Source: an uncultured Eubacteriales bacterium
GTDB taxonomy: Bacteria > Bacillota_A > Clostridia > Oscillospirales > Oscillospiraceae
NCBI GenBank assembly: GCA_949742895.1
Contig: CATJRT010000115.1
Location: 1 to 6,411, forward strand
Direction: 5' to 3'
Length of the DNA: 6,411 nt
Shown here: one piece after another, positions 1 to 6,313 of the stretch
Numbering within the stretch: the stretch's first letter is position 1
How the letters are laid out: every line of letters begins with the position of its first letter
Made by a program: the position numbers and the translations under genes
The notes under the pieces: generated by a model
Seen by the model: only the letters and a program-made list of their open reading frames with translations
What the model was told of the DNA's origin: nothing
Database searches by the model: none

Positions 1-380
1 AGGCGGCGGGGGAGACTGACCGCATCCTGTTCGGCGCCCACGAGGTGGGCGAGCTGAAGGTGCTCACCGCCACGGTGCCCGACGCAGATGGCGCCCGCCT
101 GCGCCAGATGGGCGATATGCTCCGGGAGAAGGACGCCAATGTGGTGGCGGTGCTGGCCTGCGTCAACGACGGAAAGATCACCTTCCTGTGCGCCTGCGGC
201 AAGGACGCAGTGAAGAAGGGTGTCAAGGCCGGGGACATCATCAAGCAGGTGTGCGCCATCGCGGGCGGCTCCGGCGGCGGTAAGCCGGACAGCGCCATGG
301 GCGGCGGCAAGGATATCCTGATGCTGGACAACGCGCTGGCGATGGTGGACAACGTGGTGGCCATGAAGCTGGGGGTGTGA
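1..380 (+). CDS. alaS: Alanyl-tRNA synthetase, C-terminal fragment (5' end outside the window)
   Basis: Alanyl-tRNA synthetase charges tRNA-Ala with alanine in the cytoplasm. Only the last 125 codons are present. The frame begins at base 3 and is open to the left edge, so the gene starts outside the window and no start should be called here. The fragment is the C-Ala/DHHA1 region, which in this family binds tRNA and helps position it for the synthetase and editing sites. The glycine-rich DHHA1 signature GGSGGGKPDSAMGGG lies at about residues 88-102 of the fragment, followed by the usual short C-terminal helix (KDILMLDNALAMVDN). It ends with TGA at 378-380, three bases before the next gene, which suggests co-transcription. 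No truncation or frameshift is visible. Family assignment is secure from the C-terminal motif and its spacing to the stop. Confidence 0.95.
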   Translation, partial: AAGETDRILFGAHEVGELKVLTATVPDADGARLRQMGDMLREKDANVVAVLACVNDGKITFLCACGKDAVKKGVKAGDIIKQVCAIAGGSGGGKPDSAMGGGKDILMLDNALAMVDNVVAMKLGV

Positions 381-383
381 GCC

Positions 384-923
384 GTGACACGGGACGATCT
401 GAAGCGTTTTCGGGCGCTGGATATCGACTTCGACTCCATTGGACTGCTCCAGGACGGCGGGGACGACTTCGCCTACTTCTGCACCCCCGTGGGCGCGGAA
501 TTCGTGGGCCGCATCGGCTGCGACGGCATCCATTTCATCCTCCTGCCGGGGGACGAACGGGGGTTCTGCGTGGATCCATGGGGGGACGAGGGGCAGTACG
601 TCCTCCCTGTGGGGAGCGGTTTCCGGGAGTTTCTGTCCTTTGTGCTCTACTGCCGGGACGCCTGCCCGCTGTCGGAGCTTCGTTGGAAGGACGCGGACAG
701 GTTCTACGGGGACCTGAAAGAGGGCGAGGCGGAATTTCAGTCCGCCGACGAGGACTTTCAGAGGAACTGCGAAAAGGCGTTGGCCGCCATCGCCCGGGAG
801 TTCGGTCTGGCCCCCGCCGACCCGTTTGACAAGGGCAAAGCCCTCCAGGCGGCGTTCGACCCCTCCGGGCTGGAGTGGAGCGACGAGTACTATGACGTAC
901 TGGGCCTGGATCGACCGGAGTAA
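384..923 (+). CDS. Conserved hypothetical protein, possibly SUKH (SMI1/KNR4)-like
   Basis: The protein has 179 residues, is acidic, and has no signal peptide or membrane segment. I do not recognise a named family with certainty. The core reads YFCTPVGAEFVGRIGCDGIHF, then a hydrophobic LLPGD segment, VDPWG, and YVLPVGSGFREFLSFVLYCRDA, then an acidic helical C-terminus ending in DEYYDVLGLDRPE. From memory, clostridial proteins sharing the 'GxDGIHF ... P ... PVxxxFxxFLxLxL' layout are common, unnamed, and somewhat like SUKH immunity proteins; this comparison was not computed. The GTG start at 384 is three bases after the alaS stop and is the only start ahead of the conserved part. Its ribosome site is weak (GGGGGTG inside the alaS end), so translation may be coupled to alaS. 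The gene stops at 921-923, and the next gene's ribosome site overlaps that stop. Function is unknown; an immunity-type role is only a guess from fold resemblance and the CbrC-family neighbour. Confidence 0.8.
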   Translation: MTRDDLKRFRALDIDFDSIGLLQDGGDDFAYFCTPVGAEFVGRIGCDGIHFILLPGDERGFCVDPWGDEGQYVLPVGSGFREFLSFVLYCRDACPLSELRWKDADRFYGDLKEGEAEFQSADEDFQRNCEKALAAIAREFGLAPADPFDKGKALQAAFDPSGLEWSDEYYDVLGLDRPE

Positions 924-1460
<537 letters not shown>

Positions 1461-1517
1461 GTGCATGGGGCGCTATCATACAGGGTTCCTGTGAAGCAGC
1501 AGTGGACCGCTATTTGC

Positions 1518-1535
1518 TCTGGTCTTCAAACCAGA
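1518..1535 (+). terminator. Weak hairpin after the CbrC-family gene
   Basis: A 6-bp stem TCTGGT/ACCAGA (1518-1523 with 1530-1535) has a 6-base loop and is followed by a loosely T-rich stretch (CATAGTCATTTTGTC). It lies 58 bases after the CbrC-family stop and is the only candidate + strand terminator with any T-rich tail before the convergent operon. The stem is short, so this is tentative; the GC-rich hairpin at 1572-1600 may serve both directions instead. Confidence 0.25.
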
Positions 1536-1555
1536 CATAGTCATTTTGTCAGCAT

Positions 1556-1600
1556 TGAAAAGGGTACAAAAACGGGCAGCCGGTATGACCGGCTGCCCGT
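1556..1600 (-). terminator. Intrinsic terminator of the sigma/anti-sigma operon
   Basis: A perfect 12-bp GC-rich stem (1572-1583 with 1589-1600, core ACGGGCAGCCGG) has a 5-base loop. Read on the - strand it is followed by TTTT, GTACCC and TTTTT, a split U-tract, so it fits as terminator of the - strand operon. On the + strand the stem is followed by TCCCGTTC, a poor U-tract, so termination of the CbrC transcript here would be weaker. The hairpin starts 31 bases past the second, downstream stop of the regulator frame, but about 157 bases past the first stop. Confidence 0.8.
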
Positions 1601-1630
1601 TCCCGTTCAATCCTGCCGGACTGGACACAT

Positions 1631-1756
1631 TCAGTTTGGCTCCACCGCCTCCAGGTCCGGCTCCATATCGTCCACAGCATCCCCCTCTGCCCACAGGCCG
1701 GGGGCCGCAGAGGCCGCATGGACCGCAACGTCCTCCTCCTCCGGGACCTCATCCGG
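1631..1756 (-). other. In-frame continuation of the sigma-regulator reading frame past its amber stop
   Basis: Past the TAG at 1757-1759 the same frame stays open for 41 codons to a TGA at 1631-1633. The translation is acidic and alanine-rich: it begins PDEVPEEEDVAVHAASAAPG and ends DDMEPDLEAVEPN. By hand count, 32 of 41 third positions are G or C, in keeping with the gene body. The acidic, Pro/Asn-containing style matches the preceding C-terminal tail, and the second stop, not the first, lies at normal distance from the terminator. The simplest reading is that the gene once ended at 1631 and the amber codon is a recent nonsense change, a sequencing error or a read-through site. A chance open frame in GC-rich DNA cannot be excluded: another - strand frame here is open too, though it encodes an implausible arginine-rich peptide. 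Confidence 0.5.
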
Positions 1757-2767
1757 CTATCCGCCAGCAAGGGGGGCCATGGATACGGAGGGAGCGCCAT
1801 AAGCAGGGTCCGCCGCCTCGTTCGGATCATAGGCGGGCGTATCCACGCTACTGTCGTTCCAGTTTGGCTCGCCCACAGAGTAGTTTGGGTCGGCCTCCCT
1901 CGGATGGACCGGCGCCGCGCCGTCGGCGGTAACGCCGTCCGTCGCCAGTCCAAAATCCACTGTCCACCGCACCAGGCGGCTCACCAGCAGCTCCGCCTGC
2001 TCACCGTCGGCCCCGGTGATGTCGAAGCGGTAGCCAAGTCCATCCTTCATGAACTCCACCCTGCGGTCCCCGCCGCAGCCCCATCCGGTGACGGAGACTC
2101 CGCCCCACTCACTGACCACGCCGTCTCCGTAGTAGATACAGGTGGGAGGTAGCATCCCATTACCCACCGCCAGCTCGAAGCGGTCGTTTTCCCCAGCGTC
2201 ACCATGGATCCACAGCCCCCACAGGGTACCGTCCCCGTTCCACACGCCCCAGCCGGACAGGGTATACCTCTCCCAGTCCAGGTGGAGAGACAGGGTCTCC
2301 TCCCCACCGAACAGGGCGGCGATATCCGTCTGGGTCAGGTCCCGTTTCAGGCTGCCCTCGGGCACGTCCCAGTCCAGGGCCAGCTCGGAGCGCGTGTCCG
2401 ACATACCGTAGTCGATCCAGGGCAGCACATAGTAGGACGTCATCCCGTCATGGGCCACCTCATAACCGCCCAGGGTCTTTTGCCCCGGCTTCAGGGTTTC
2501 GTTGGGGCCCTCAAGGGCAATATCCGGGATGCCAATATCACCCTCCGGCACAATTTCCGAGTTCCCACGCTCCGCCACCGGCCCAGGAACGCCGGCCCGG
2601 CCCAGACCCCAGACCCCGACACCGACAGCCAGGACCAGTGCCGCCGCCACAGCCCCGTACCGTTTCCACACTGCTGGCCGCGCCTTGGGTGCATCCAGCT
2701 CCGTCAGCCGCTGGTGGAGGGTGTCAGATGCCTTCACGCTGTCCATATACCCTTTGTATTTTTTCAT
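1757..2767 (-). CDS. Membrane-anchored probable anti-sigma / sigma-regulatory protein
   Basis: The protein has 336 residues and is encoded directly after the ECF sigma gene. A short cytosolic N-terminus (about residues 1-36, starting MKKYKGYMDSVKASDTLHQRL) is the usual shape of Firmicute proteins that hold an ECF sigma factor. One transmembrane helix follows at about 38-57 (YGAVAAALVLAVGVGVWGLG). The rest is a predicted extracytoplasmic domain rich in Trp, Gly and Asp, with a proline/asparagine-rich tail from about residue 285. No zinc-binding HxxxCxxC anti-sigma motif is seen, so the anti-sigma role is inferred from gene order and topology. The ATG at 2765-2767 has a clear AAAGGAG site overlapping the sigma stop, with a 12-base gap, so translation is likely coupled. 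The ORF ends at an amber TAG, after which the frame stays open for 41 codons; see the separate entry. Confidence 0.75.
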   Translation of the reverse strand: MKKYKGYMDSVKASDTLHQRLTELDAPKARPAVWKRYGAVAAALVLAVGVGVWGLGRAGVPGPVAERGNSEIVPEGDIGIPDIALEGPNETLKPGQKTLGGYEVAHDGMTSYYVLPWIDYGMSDTRSELALDWDVPEGSLKRDLTQTDIAALFGGEETLSLHLDWERYTLSGWGVWNGDGTLWGLWIHGDAGENDRFELAVGNGMLPPTCIYYGDGVVSEWGGVSVTGWGCGGDRRVEFMKDGLGYRFDITGADGEQAELLVSRLVRWTVDFGLATDGVTADGAAPVHPREADPNYSVGEPNWNDSSVDTPAYDPNEAADPAYGAPSVSMAPLAGG

Positions 2768-2779
2768 GATATTCTCCTT

Positions 2780-3244
2780 TCAGTTATCGCTTAAGCAGCA
2801 TCTCAGCGTTTCCCGGGCGCGGCTGAGGTGGGAACGCACCGTCCCTGGCCGCTGACCCAGAATGTGAGCGATCTCATCGGTGGTGTACCCCTCGTAGTAA
2901 TGCAGATGTACCGCTGCCCGCTGGTTGGCGGGCAGGGCCTGGATGGCCTCCACCAGCGCTCCGGTCTCGTCGTCTGGGGCGGGGTATACGTCCAGCAGCT
3001 CCACCGTGGGGCGGCGCTTCTTCACCCGTAAAACGCTCTTGCAGCGGTTGGCCGTCACCTTCAGCAACCACGCCTTTTCGTGCCCTTCGTCCCGCAGCTC
3101 CGGGCGCTTTTCCAGATAGCGCAGGAAGGTCTCCTGCACCGCGTCCTCCGCCTCCTGCACGTCGCCCAAGATGGCCAGAGCCGCGCGCAGCAGGGTGTTT
3201 TCATACTTATTCACCAATTCTTCCAACCGGTTGGAGTGGTCCAC
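2780..3244 (-). CDS. ECF-type RNA polymerase sigma factor (sigma-70 family)
   Basis: This is an alternative sigma factor that directs RNA polymerase to a small regulon, probably in response to an envelope or extracellular signal passed on by the membrane protein encoded next. From the chosen start it has 154 residues, typical for the group. Region 2 spans about residues 14-80 and includes the DVQEAEDAVQETFLRYLEK helix and the AWLLKVTANRCKSVLR segment. A short acidic linker follows. Region 4 lies at about 108-150 (LPANQRAAVHLHYYEGYTTDEIAHILGQ, then the recognition helix PGTVRSHLSRARETLR). I chose the GTG at 3242-3244 because AAAGGAGG lies 8 bases upstream and the protein then begins like its relatives (MDHSNRLEELVNKYE). 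A start at 3286 would add 14 residues that include the ribosome site itself. There is no N-terminal or C-terminal accessory domain. Confidence 0.9.
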   Translation of the reverse strand: MDHSNRLEELVNKYENTLLRAALAILGDVQEAEDAVQETFLRYLEKRPELRDEGHEKAWLLKVTANRCKSVLRVKKRRPTVELLDVYPAPDDETGALVEAIQALPANQRAAVHLHYYEGYTTDEIAHILGQRPGTVRSHLSRARETLRCCLSDN

Positions 3245-3252
3245 ATCCCTGA

Positions 3253-3260
3253 CCTCCTTT
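3253..3260 (-). promoter_or_regulatory. Ribosome binding site that fixes the sigma-factor start
   Basis: AAAGGAGG on the - strand is followed by 8 bases and then GTG at 3244-3242. It argues for the GTG over the longer ORF start at 3286, and over an out-of-frame ATG that overlaps the GTG. Confidence 0.8.
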
Positions 3261-3268
3261 CTGTCTAT

Positions 3269-3297
3269 AACACGCTTTGGGAGCACAGATCGTTGCA
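3269..3297 (-). promoter_or_regulatory. Possible ECF-type (autoregulated) promoter of the sigma operon
   Basis: On the - strand, TGCAAC (3292-3297) is followed by a 17-base spacer and CGTGTT (3269-3274). This resembles ECF promoters with an AAC-type -35 and a CGT-type -10. Transcription would start just ahead of the AAAGGAGG site. An overlapping extended -10 (TGTTATAGA, TATAGA at 3264-3269) would place the start inside the ribosome site, so I favour the ECF reading. Motif matching was by eye only. Confidence 0.3.
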
Positions 3298-3321
3298 GGG
3301 CGGCTCAGAAAATTTTTTCGC

Positions 3322-3350
3322 TGGTTTTTTCTGCCGGACTGTGCTATACT
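3322..3350 (+). promoter_or_regulatory. Putative vegetative promoter of the NYN-LOTUS/kinase operon
   Basis: There is an extended -10, TGCTATACT (TATACT at 3345-3350), 32 bases before the start codon of the NYN gene. The -35 at 17-base spacing (TGGTTT, 3322-3327) is weak, which is tolerable with a TGn extension. It lies in the A/T-rich divergent intergenic space. Confidence 0.5.
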
Positions 3351-3382
3351 GATGATAATCTTAAAACACAACGAGGTGTGTC

Positions 3383-4114
3383 ATGGAAAACGAACTTCGT
3401 CTTGCCGTCCTCATTGACGCGGACAACGCCCCCCGCACCGCTTTGCGGGAAATCATGGCTGAGGTGGCGGTGTACGGCGCGGCCACAATCAAGCGAATTT
3501 ATGCCGACTGGACCGCCCCTAACATGGGGAGCTGGAAGCCCCTGCTGCTGGAGCATGCCATTACTCCCTTCCAACAGTACAGCTACACCACCGGAAAAAA
3601 CGCTACGGACTCTGCCATGATTATCGACGCCATGGACATCCTCTATTCCGGCAACTGCGACGGTTTTGTGCTGGTGAGCAGCGACAGCGATTTTACCCGT
3701 CTGGCCACCCGGCTGCGAGAGGCTGGAATGAAGGTGTACGGTATGGGGGAGAAAAAGACCCCCAAGCCCTTCATTGTGGCCTGCGACAAGTTCGTTTACA
3801 TCGAATCCCTAAAGGCTGCTGAGGGACCGGAGCCTCCCGCCCCGGCAGGCAAAGCAGCCAAGAAGAAGGCGAAGCCCCTGTCGGTGCAGGAGCTGATCGC
3901 CCAGTCGGTGGAGGACCTGGCGGACGAGGACGGCTACGCATACTTGGGGGATCTGGGCAACCTGCTCATCAAAAAGCAGCCCGACTTCGACCCTCGAAAT
4001 TATGGCTTCTCCAAGCTGTCCCGGTTCATCGCGTCGCTGGACGGCTTTGAGATCGACGAACGGCACAATCCCAAATACCAGGGTACCCAGGTATTTTTAC
4101 GCAACAAAAAATAG
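3383..4114 (+). CDS. NYN domain (PIN-like ribonuclease fold) protein with C-terminal OST-HTH/LOTUS domain
   Basis: The protein has 243 residues and two domains. The N-terminal NYN domain (about 6-143) carries the acidic metal-binding residues of this nuclease fold: D12 and D14 in LIDADNAP, D76 and D82 in TDSAMIIDAMD, and D101 and D103 in LVSSDSDF. All are intact, so metal-dependent RNase activity is plausible. A lysine/alanine-rich linker (about 155-165, AGKAAKKKAKPL) leads to an OST-HTH/LOTUS domain at about 166-240, with the typical LSVQELI start and GYAYLGDLGNLL and FDPRNYGFSKLSRFI segments. In this family LOTUS domains are RNA-binding. The architecture matches the LabA/MARF1-type bacterial group; the RNA target is unknown. 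The ATG is supported by GAGGTG a few bases upstream. The kinase-like gene follows after 18 bases, so the two share a transcript. Confidence 0.92.
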   Translation: MENELRLAVLIDADNAPRTALREIMAEVAVYGAATIKRIYADWTAPNMGSWKPLLLEHAITPFQQYSYTTGKNATDSAMIIDAMDILYSGNCDGFVLVSSDSDFTRLATRLREAGMKVYGMGEKKTPKPFIVACDKFVYIESLKAAEGPEPPAPAGKAAKKKAKPLSVQELIAQSVEDLADEDGYAYLGDLGNLLIKKQPDFDPRNYGFSKLSRFIASLDGFEIDERHNPKYQGTQVFLRNKK

Positions 4115-4117
4115 CGG

Positions 4118-4126
4118 TAAGGAGGT
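4118..4126 (+). promoter_or_regulatory. Strong ribosome binding site of the kinase-like gene
   Basis: TAAGGAGGT, near-perfect complement to the 16S tail, lies 6 bases before the ATG at 4133, between the two genes. It is stronger than the site of the first gene, so the second protein may be made at a higher rate from the shared message. Confidence 0.75.
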
Positions 4127-4132
4127 CTTTTT

Positions 4133-4759
4133 ATGCGTAGACAGATTGTCACCATCAGCCGGGAGTTTGGCTCCGGCGGCCGCAGCGTAGGCAAGAGGGT
4201 TGCCGAGCTGCTGGATGTTCCCTATTACGATAAGGAGCTGGTAAAGCAGGTGGCTGTGGAGACCGGCTTTGATGAGACCTTCATCGAGCACGAAGGAGAG
4301 TACGCCTCCCCCTGGCAGAGCCTGCTGTCCTATTCCTTCCCCGGAATCGGAGCCGCCGGCCATCAGCCTATAGGCCGCCTGTCCACAGCCGACTTCTTAT
4401 GGGTCATCCAGTGCAAGGTTATCCTGTCCCTGGCTGAAAAGGGTCCCTGCGTCATTGTGGGCCGGTGCGCCGACTACATCCTTCGTGACCGGGAAGACGT
4501 GCTCAATGTGTTCATCCACGCACCCATTCCCTACCGGGCGGAGCGCATCGTCCGGCTGTACGGCGAATCGGATGCCGCTCCGGAGAAGCGGCTGGAGGAA
4601 AAGGATAAGCGCCGTCGGGCCTATTACAAGCACTACACCAACCGGGAGTGGGGAAAAAGCCAGAACTACCACCTTTCCCTGGACTCCAGTCTGGTAGGAG
4701 TGGAGCGGTGTGCCCAGCTCATCTTGGATGTGGCCCGGACCCCTGGTGAACCCAACTGA
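4133..4759 (+). CDS. Cytidylate kinase-like family protein (P-loop, Cytidylate_kin2)
   Basis: The protein has 208 residues and is a soluble P-loop protein. The start IVTISREFGSGGRSVGKRVA places a Walker A-like loop at residues 13-21, as in the cytidylate-kinase-like family common in Clostridia. YYDKELV (31-37) and VIVGRCADYIL (107-117) are family landmarks; VFIHAPIPYRAERI (126-139) and the basic stretch EKDKRRRAYYKHYT (156-169) correspond to the lid region; YHLSLDSS (179-186) is also typical. It is distinct from housekeeping Cmk, and its substrate has not been established to my knowledge, so 'kinase' is family inference. It is the second gene of an operon with the NYN-LOTUS protein. It ends at TGA 4757-4759; a strong terminator lies about 155 bases further on. 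Confidence 0.9.
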   Translation: MRRQIVTISREFGSGGRSVGKRVAELLDVPYYDKELVKQVAVETGFDETFIEHEGEYASPWQSLLSYSFPGIGAAGHQPIGRLSTADFLWVIQCKVILSLAEKGPCVIVGRCADYILRDREDVLNVFIHAPIPYRAERIVRLYGESDAAPEKRLEEKDKRRRAYYKHYTNREWGKSQNYHLSLDSSLVGVERCAQLILDVARTPGEPN

Positions 4760-5003
4760 ACCACAAACGAAACATACCCAACCAGCGGGAGAAGGTAACT
4801 TGGTATTGCCTTCAGCTACAAAGAAGGGACGGGCACAATTACATTTGATGACCTCAAAGCCTCCCCAGCAGCGGAGAAGTCTGGTTCGGATATGTATTGC
4901 TCAATTGCACCATTGAAAACACCCGGTTTCCCGTCTTTGGGCAGCCGGGAAACCGGGTGTTTTATGCCCTTTTTGCCGGTTGTCTCTTGCCACACCCAAA
5001 TTT
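4760..5003. other. Non-coding stretch between chromosome genes and the relic element
   Basis: No supported gene. It holds one strong terminator (4916-4963). A + strand frame is open from about 4799 to 5037 but has no suitable start or ribosome site, runs straight through the terminator stem, and has no family resemblance I can name. The left end of the relic mobile element, and any attachment site, probably lies here because the integrase remnant ends at 5004; I could not find a duplicated core. GC content visibly falls from this point on. Confidence 0.5.
4916..4963 (+). terminator. Strong intrinsic terminator after the NYN/kinase operon
   Basis: A perfect 18-bp stem (4916-4933 with 4946-4963, core ACACCCGGTTTCCCG) has a 12-base loop and is followed by ATGCCCTTTTTGCC. 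Runs of A on the left arm and T on the right make it work in either direction, so it would also stop transcripts coming from the relic element on the - strand. Confidence 0.85.
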
Positions 5004-5240
5004 TCAGAGACCGGAACAGATATCGGGGGAAATGCTGAAGGATTGATTCATCCTGGCCGCAGAGGTATTCTTGGATGCGGTATCTAAGTGGGTATAAATG
5101 TTAGCGGTGGTGGAGAAGTTGCTATGGTCCAGTCACTCTTGGTTTTCCTTCATGGATACCCCATTTTTCAACAGCAAGCTGGCACAGGTATGCCCTTATG
5201 GCATAATAGGGACTTTATTATACCTTATCAAGTCCAAAAA
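5004..5240 (-). pseudogene. Tyrosine recombinase (integrase) C-terminal remnant
   Basis: Read on the - strand this is the C-terminal catalytic part of an ICE/phage-type tyrosine integrase. Box II is degraded: YAIR (5205-5194) stands where HDLR is usual, then one extra base (5193) shifts the frame into HTCASLLLKNGVSM (5192-5151). The frame continues KENQE, then TGA at 5133-5135 where relatives have Trp (QEWLGHS), then LDHSNFSTTANIYTHLD. The catalytic histidine is CAT 5124-5126 and the nucleophilic tyrosine TAT 5094-5096. A normal-looking tail follows to TGA 5004-5006. Two consecutive stops (TAATAA) lie just before the box II part, and recognisable sequence fades at about 5240, next to the VirB4 fragment. 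With a nonsense codon, an indel and no N-terminal half, it cannot be active. It lies antisense to the first 50 codons of a spurious + strand ORF starting at 5098. Confidence 0.85.
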
Positions 5241-5250
5241 AGGAGCTGTT

Positions 5251-5481
5251 GAGAATATATTTGAAAATTCCGATTTCATCTATATGCTCAATCAGGCGGC
5301 GAGGGACCGGCAGATCCTCGCCAAGCAGCTCAACATCAGCCCCCACCAGCTTTCCTACGTCACCCATTCCGGCGAGGGAGAGGGGCTGCTGTGCTATGGG
5401 AATGTGATCCTGCCTTTTGTGGACCGCTTCCCCAGGGACACCGAGCTGTACCGTATCATGACCACGAAGCCCAATGAATAG
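5251..5481 (+). pseudogene. VirB4-like conjugal transfer ATPase, C-terminal fragment
   Basis: The last 76 codons of a VirB4/TraE-type conjugation ATPase, the motor of type IV secretion in integrative conjugative elements of Firmicutes. The motif string FENSDFIYMLNQAARDRQ, ILAKQLNISPHQLSYVTHS, GEGEGLLCYGNVILPFVDRF, then DTELYRIMTTKP is the well-conserved C-terminus of the CD1110-like group. Full proteins are several hundred residues long, so the Walker A and B parts are gone. The frame is open upstream to an ATG at 5098, but codons 1 to about 50 of that ORF are the reverse strand of an integrase remnant, so the 127-residue ORF is a chimera and not a real gene product. There is no convincing ribosome site. 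It stops at 5479-5481, just ahead of a terminator. Confidence 0.88.
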
Positions 5482-5490
5482 TTCCAGGAT

Positions 5491-5527
5491 AAAAGATTGC
5501 TGGGCAACACTTGCCCAGCAATCTTTT
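5491..5527. terminator. Bidirectional intrinsic terminator
   Basis: A perfect 17-bp stem (5491-5507 with 5511-5527) has a 3-base loop CAC, with A-run on the left and T-run on the right. It sits between the convergent VirB4 fragment (+) and the DUF3825 gene (-), whose stop is at 5532-5534, and fits as terminator for both. Confidence 0.88.
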
Positions 5528-5531
5528 TGGA

Positions 5532-6248
5532 CTATTCTGTATCTTCGTCATCCTCATAGGATGCACTATCAAGGGCTGTTTCGTCCAAAATAGCCCAAGA
5601 TGAGAGTTGAGCCTTACTTTTTACGATTGCACGCGCATTGGCATATGCGTAATGCGGTAATAGCAAAGTGCGCAGTTGGTAACGCTTATTGGGTTCGTCA
5701 ATCGTGAGCGCAGCAGTCAAATCGACTTTATCCGGATCTGTCAAGGACAAGGGCATCAGGAAATTATACCCATCCATGTACCATTGATTGATAACTCCGG
5801 CAGCTTCTTTCCGCTCCAACATGAGCTCACCATATACGGCCCTAAAAAGAAAATGCTGGTTATTTGCAATGCTTTCGCCCAATGCACGGCTCAGTCGTTC
5901 CTTGTTGTCTTCAAGGATATGTTTAAAGTTTCTTGGATCGATGTAAATGTCCCACTTTGGTCTAAACTCGGGCGGATCATATTTGACAGAATAGCTGGAA
6001 ACATCTACGGCGAGCCCCTGAATCGGTGTTTCACCAATTTTCACGCCTTTGAAATTCCACTTCTGTGAATACCTCGGGTTGTTCCGTTCGTAATACATCC
6101 AAACCGGATCCATCGTAGGTGTTACAAGAAATCCCGCCCGCCAAATTGCAATCCCAGCCGAATCATCTTCATAAACCTTTTGCTGTTGCTTCGCAATCTC
6201 AAAGTTTATCCGTAGATATACTTCAAGAACTTTAAGGTTTTTCCCCAT
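5532..6248 (-). CDS. DUF3825-family protein, N-terminally truncated (likely pseudogene)
   Basis: The ORF has 238 codons and resembles the DUF3825 family, whose function is unknown. Supporting segments are YLRINFEIAKQQQKVYEDD (11-29), WRAGFLVTP (36-44), the NNPRYSQKWNFKGV segment (56-69), HILEDNKERL (110-119), then the best-conserved part YNFLMPLSLTDPDKVDL (161-177) and YAYANARAIVK (200-210). An acidic tail (EDDEDTE) ends the protein. Family recognition is from memory of the motif layout. There is no membrane segment or signal peptide. The ATG at 6246-6248 lacks a ribosome site, and homologues appear to extend further N-terminally; the missing part can be read in another frame just upstream, next to an IS. 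The gene is visibly richer in A/T than genes left of 4760, fitting an imported origin. It is probably non-functional or makes only a shortened product. Confidence 0.65.
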   Translation of the reverse strand: MGKNLKVLEVYLRINFEIAKQQQKVYEDDSAGIAIWRAGFLVTPTMDPVWMYYERNNPRYSQKWNFKGVKIGETPIQGLAVDVSSYSVKYDPPEFRPKWDIYIDPRNFKHILEDNKERLSRALGESIANNQHFLFRAVYGELMLERKEAAGVINQWYMDGYNFLMPLSLTDPDKVDLTAALTIDEPNKRYQLRTLLLPHYAYANARAIVKSKAQLSSWAILDETALDSASYEDDEDTE

Positions 6249-6313
6249 GGTTCTGACTTTAGATTCTCATGGACTGTGTTGAGCCATCCAAGACTGTGGT
6301 TGCCAAAGGTGTA
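6245..6313 (-). pseudogene. Out-of-frame 5' remnant of the DUF3825 gene, cut by the IS element
   Basis: On the - strand this frame reads YTFGNHSLGWLNTVHENL, then KSEPWG, directly up to the G-run where the main ORF starts (MGKNLKVLEVYL). Joining the two as KSEPWG-KNLKVLEVYL gives a continuous sequence of the kind seen at DUF3825 N-termini. The join needs one more G in the GGGG at 6243-6246. There is no ATG, GTG or TTG in this frame between the IS stop (6323-6325) and the G-run, so the true start was removed when the element inserted. Confidence 0.5.

Noticed and set aside
1549..1953. Arginine-rich - strand ORF overlapping the regulator's 3' end
   Set aside because: It overlaps the regulator gene in another frame and has an improbable Arg/Pro-rich composition; it is a typical GC-rich shadow. 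It also argues against a frameshift at the CCCCCC run as the explanation of the amber stop.
1718..2152. Several + strand ORFs opposite the sigma operon (1461-2855)
   Set aside because: They lie opposite well-supported - strand genes, lack ribosome sites, and have Pro/Arg/Ser-rich shadow compositions.
3245..3286. Longer start for the sigma factor at 3286
   Set aside because: It would place the strong AAAGGAGG site and the candidate promoter inside the coding region, and it adds residues unlike sigma-factor N-termini.
3366..3379. Small inverted repeat ACAC...GTGT at the ribosome site of the NYN gene as an operator
   Set aside because: The 4-bp arms are too short to separate from chance, and no partner regulator is evident.
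4799..5037. Open + strand frame reading GIAFSYKEGTGTITFDDLKA and onward
   Set aside because: It has no usable start or ribosome site, reads through a strong terminator stem, and resembles no family I know. It might be a gene fragment, but I cannot support it.
5098..5481. A 127-residue + strand ORF as a real novel protein
   Set aside because: Only residues 52-127 are protein-like (VirB4 tail). The first part is antisense to an integrase remnant, and the ATG has no convincing ribosome site; a TATAAA promoter-like match even overlaps it.
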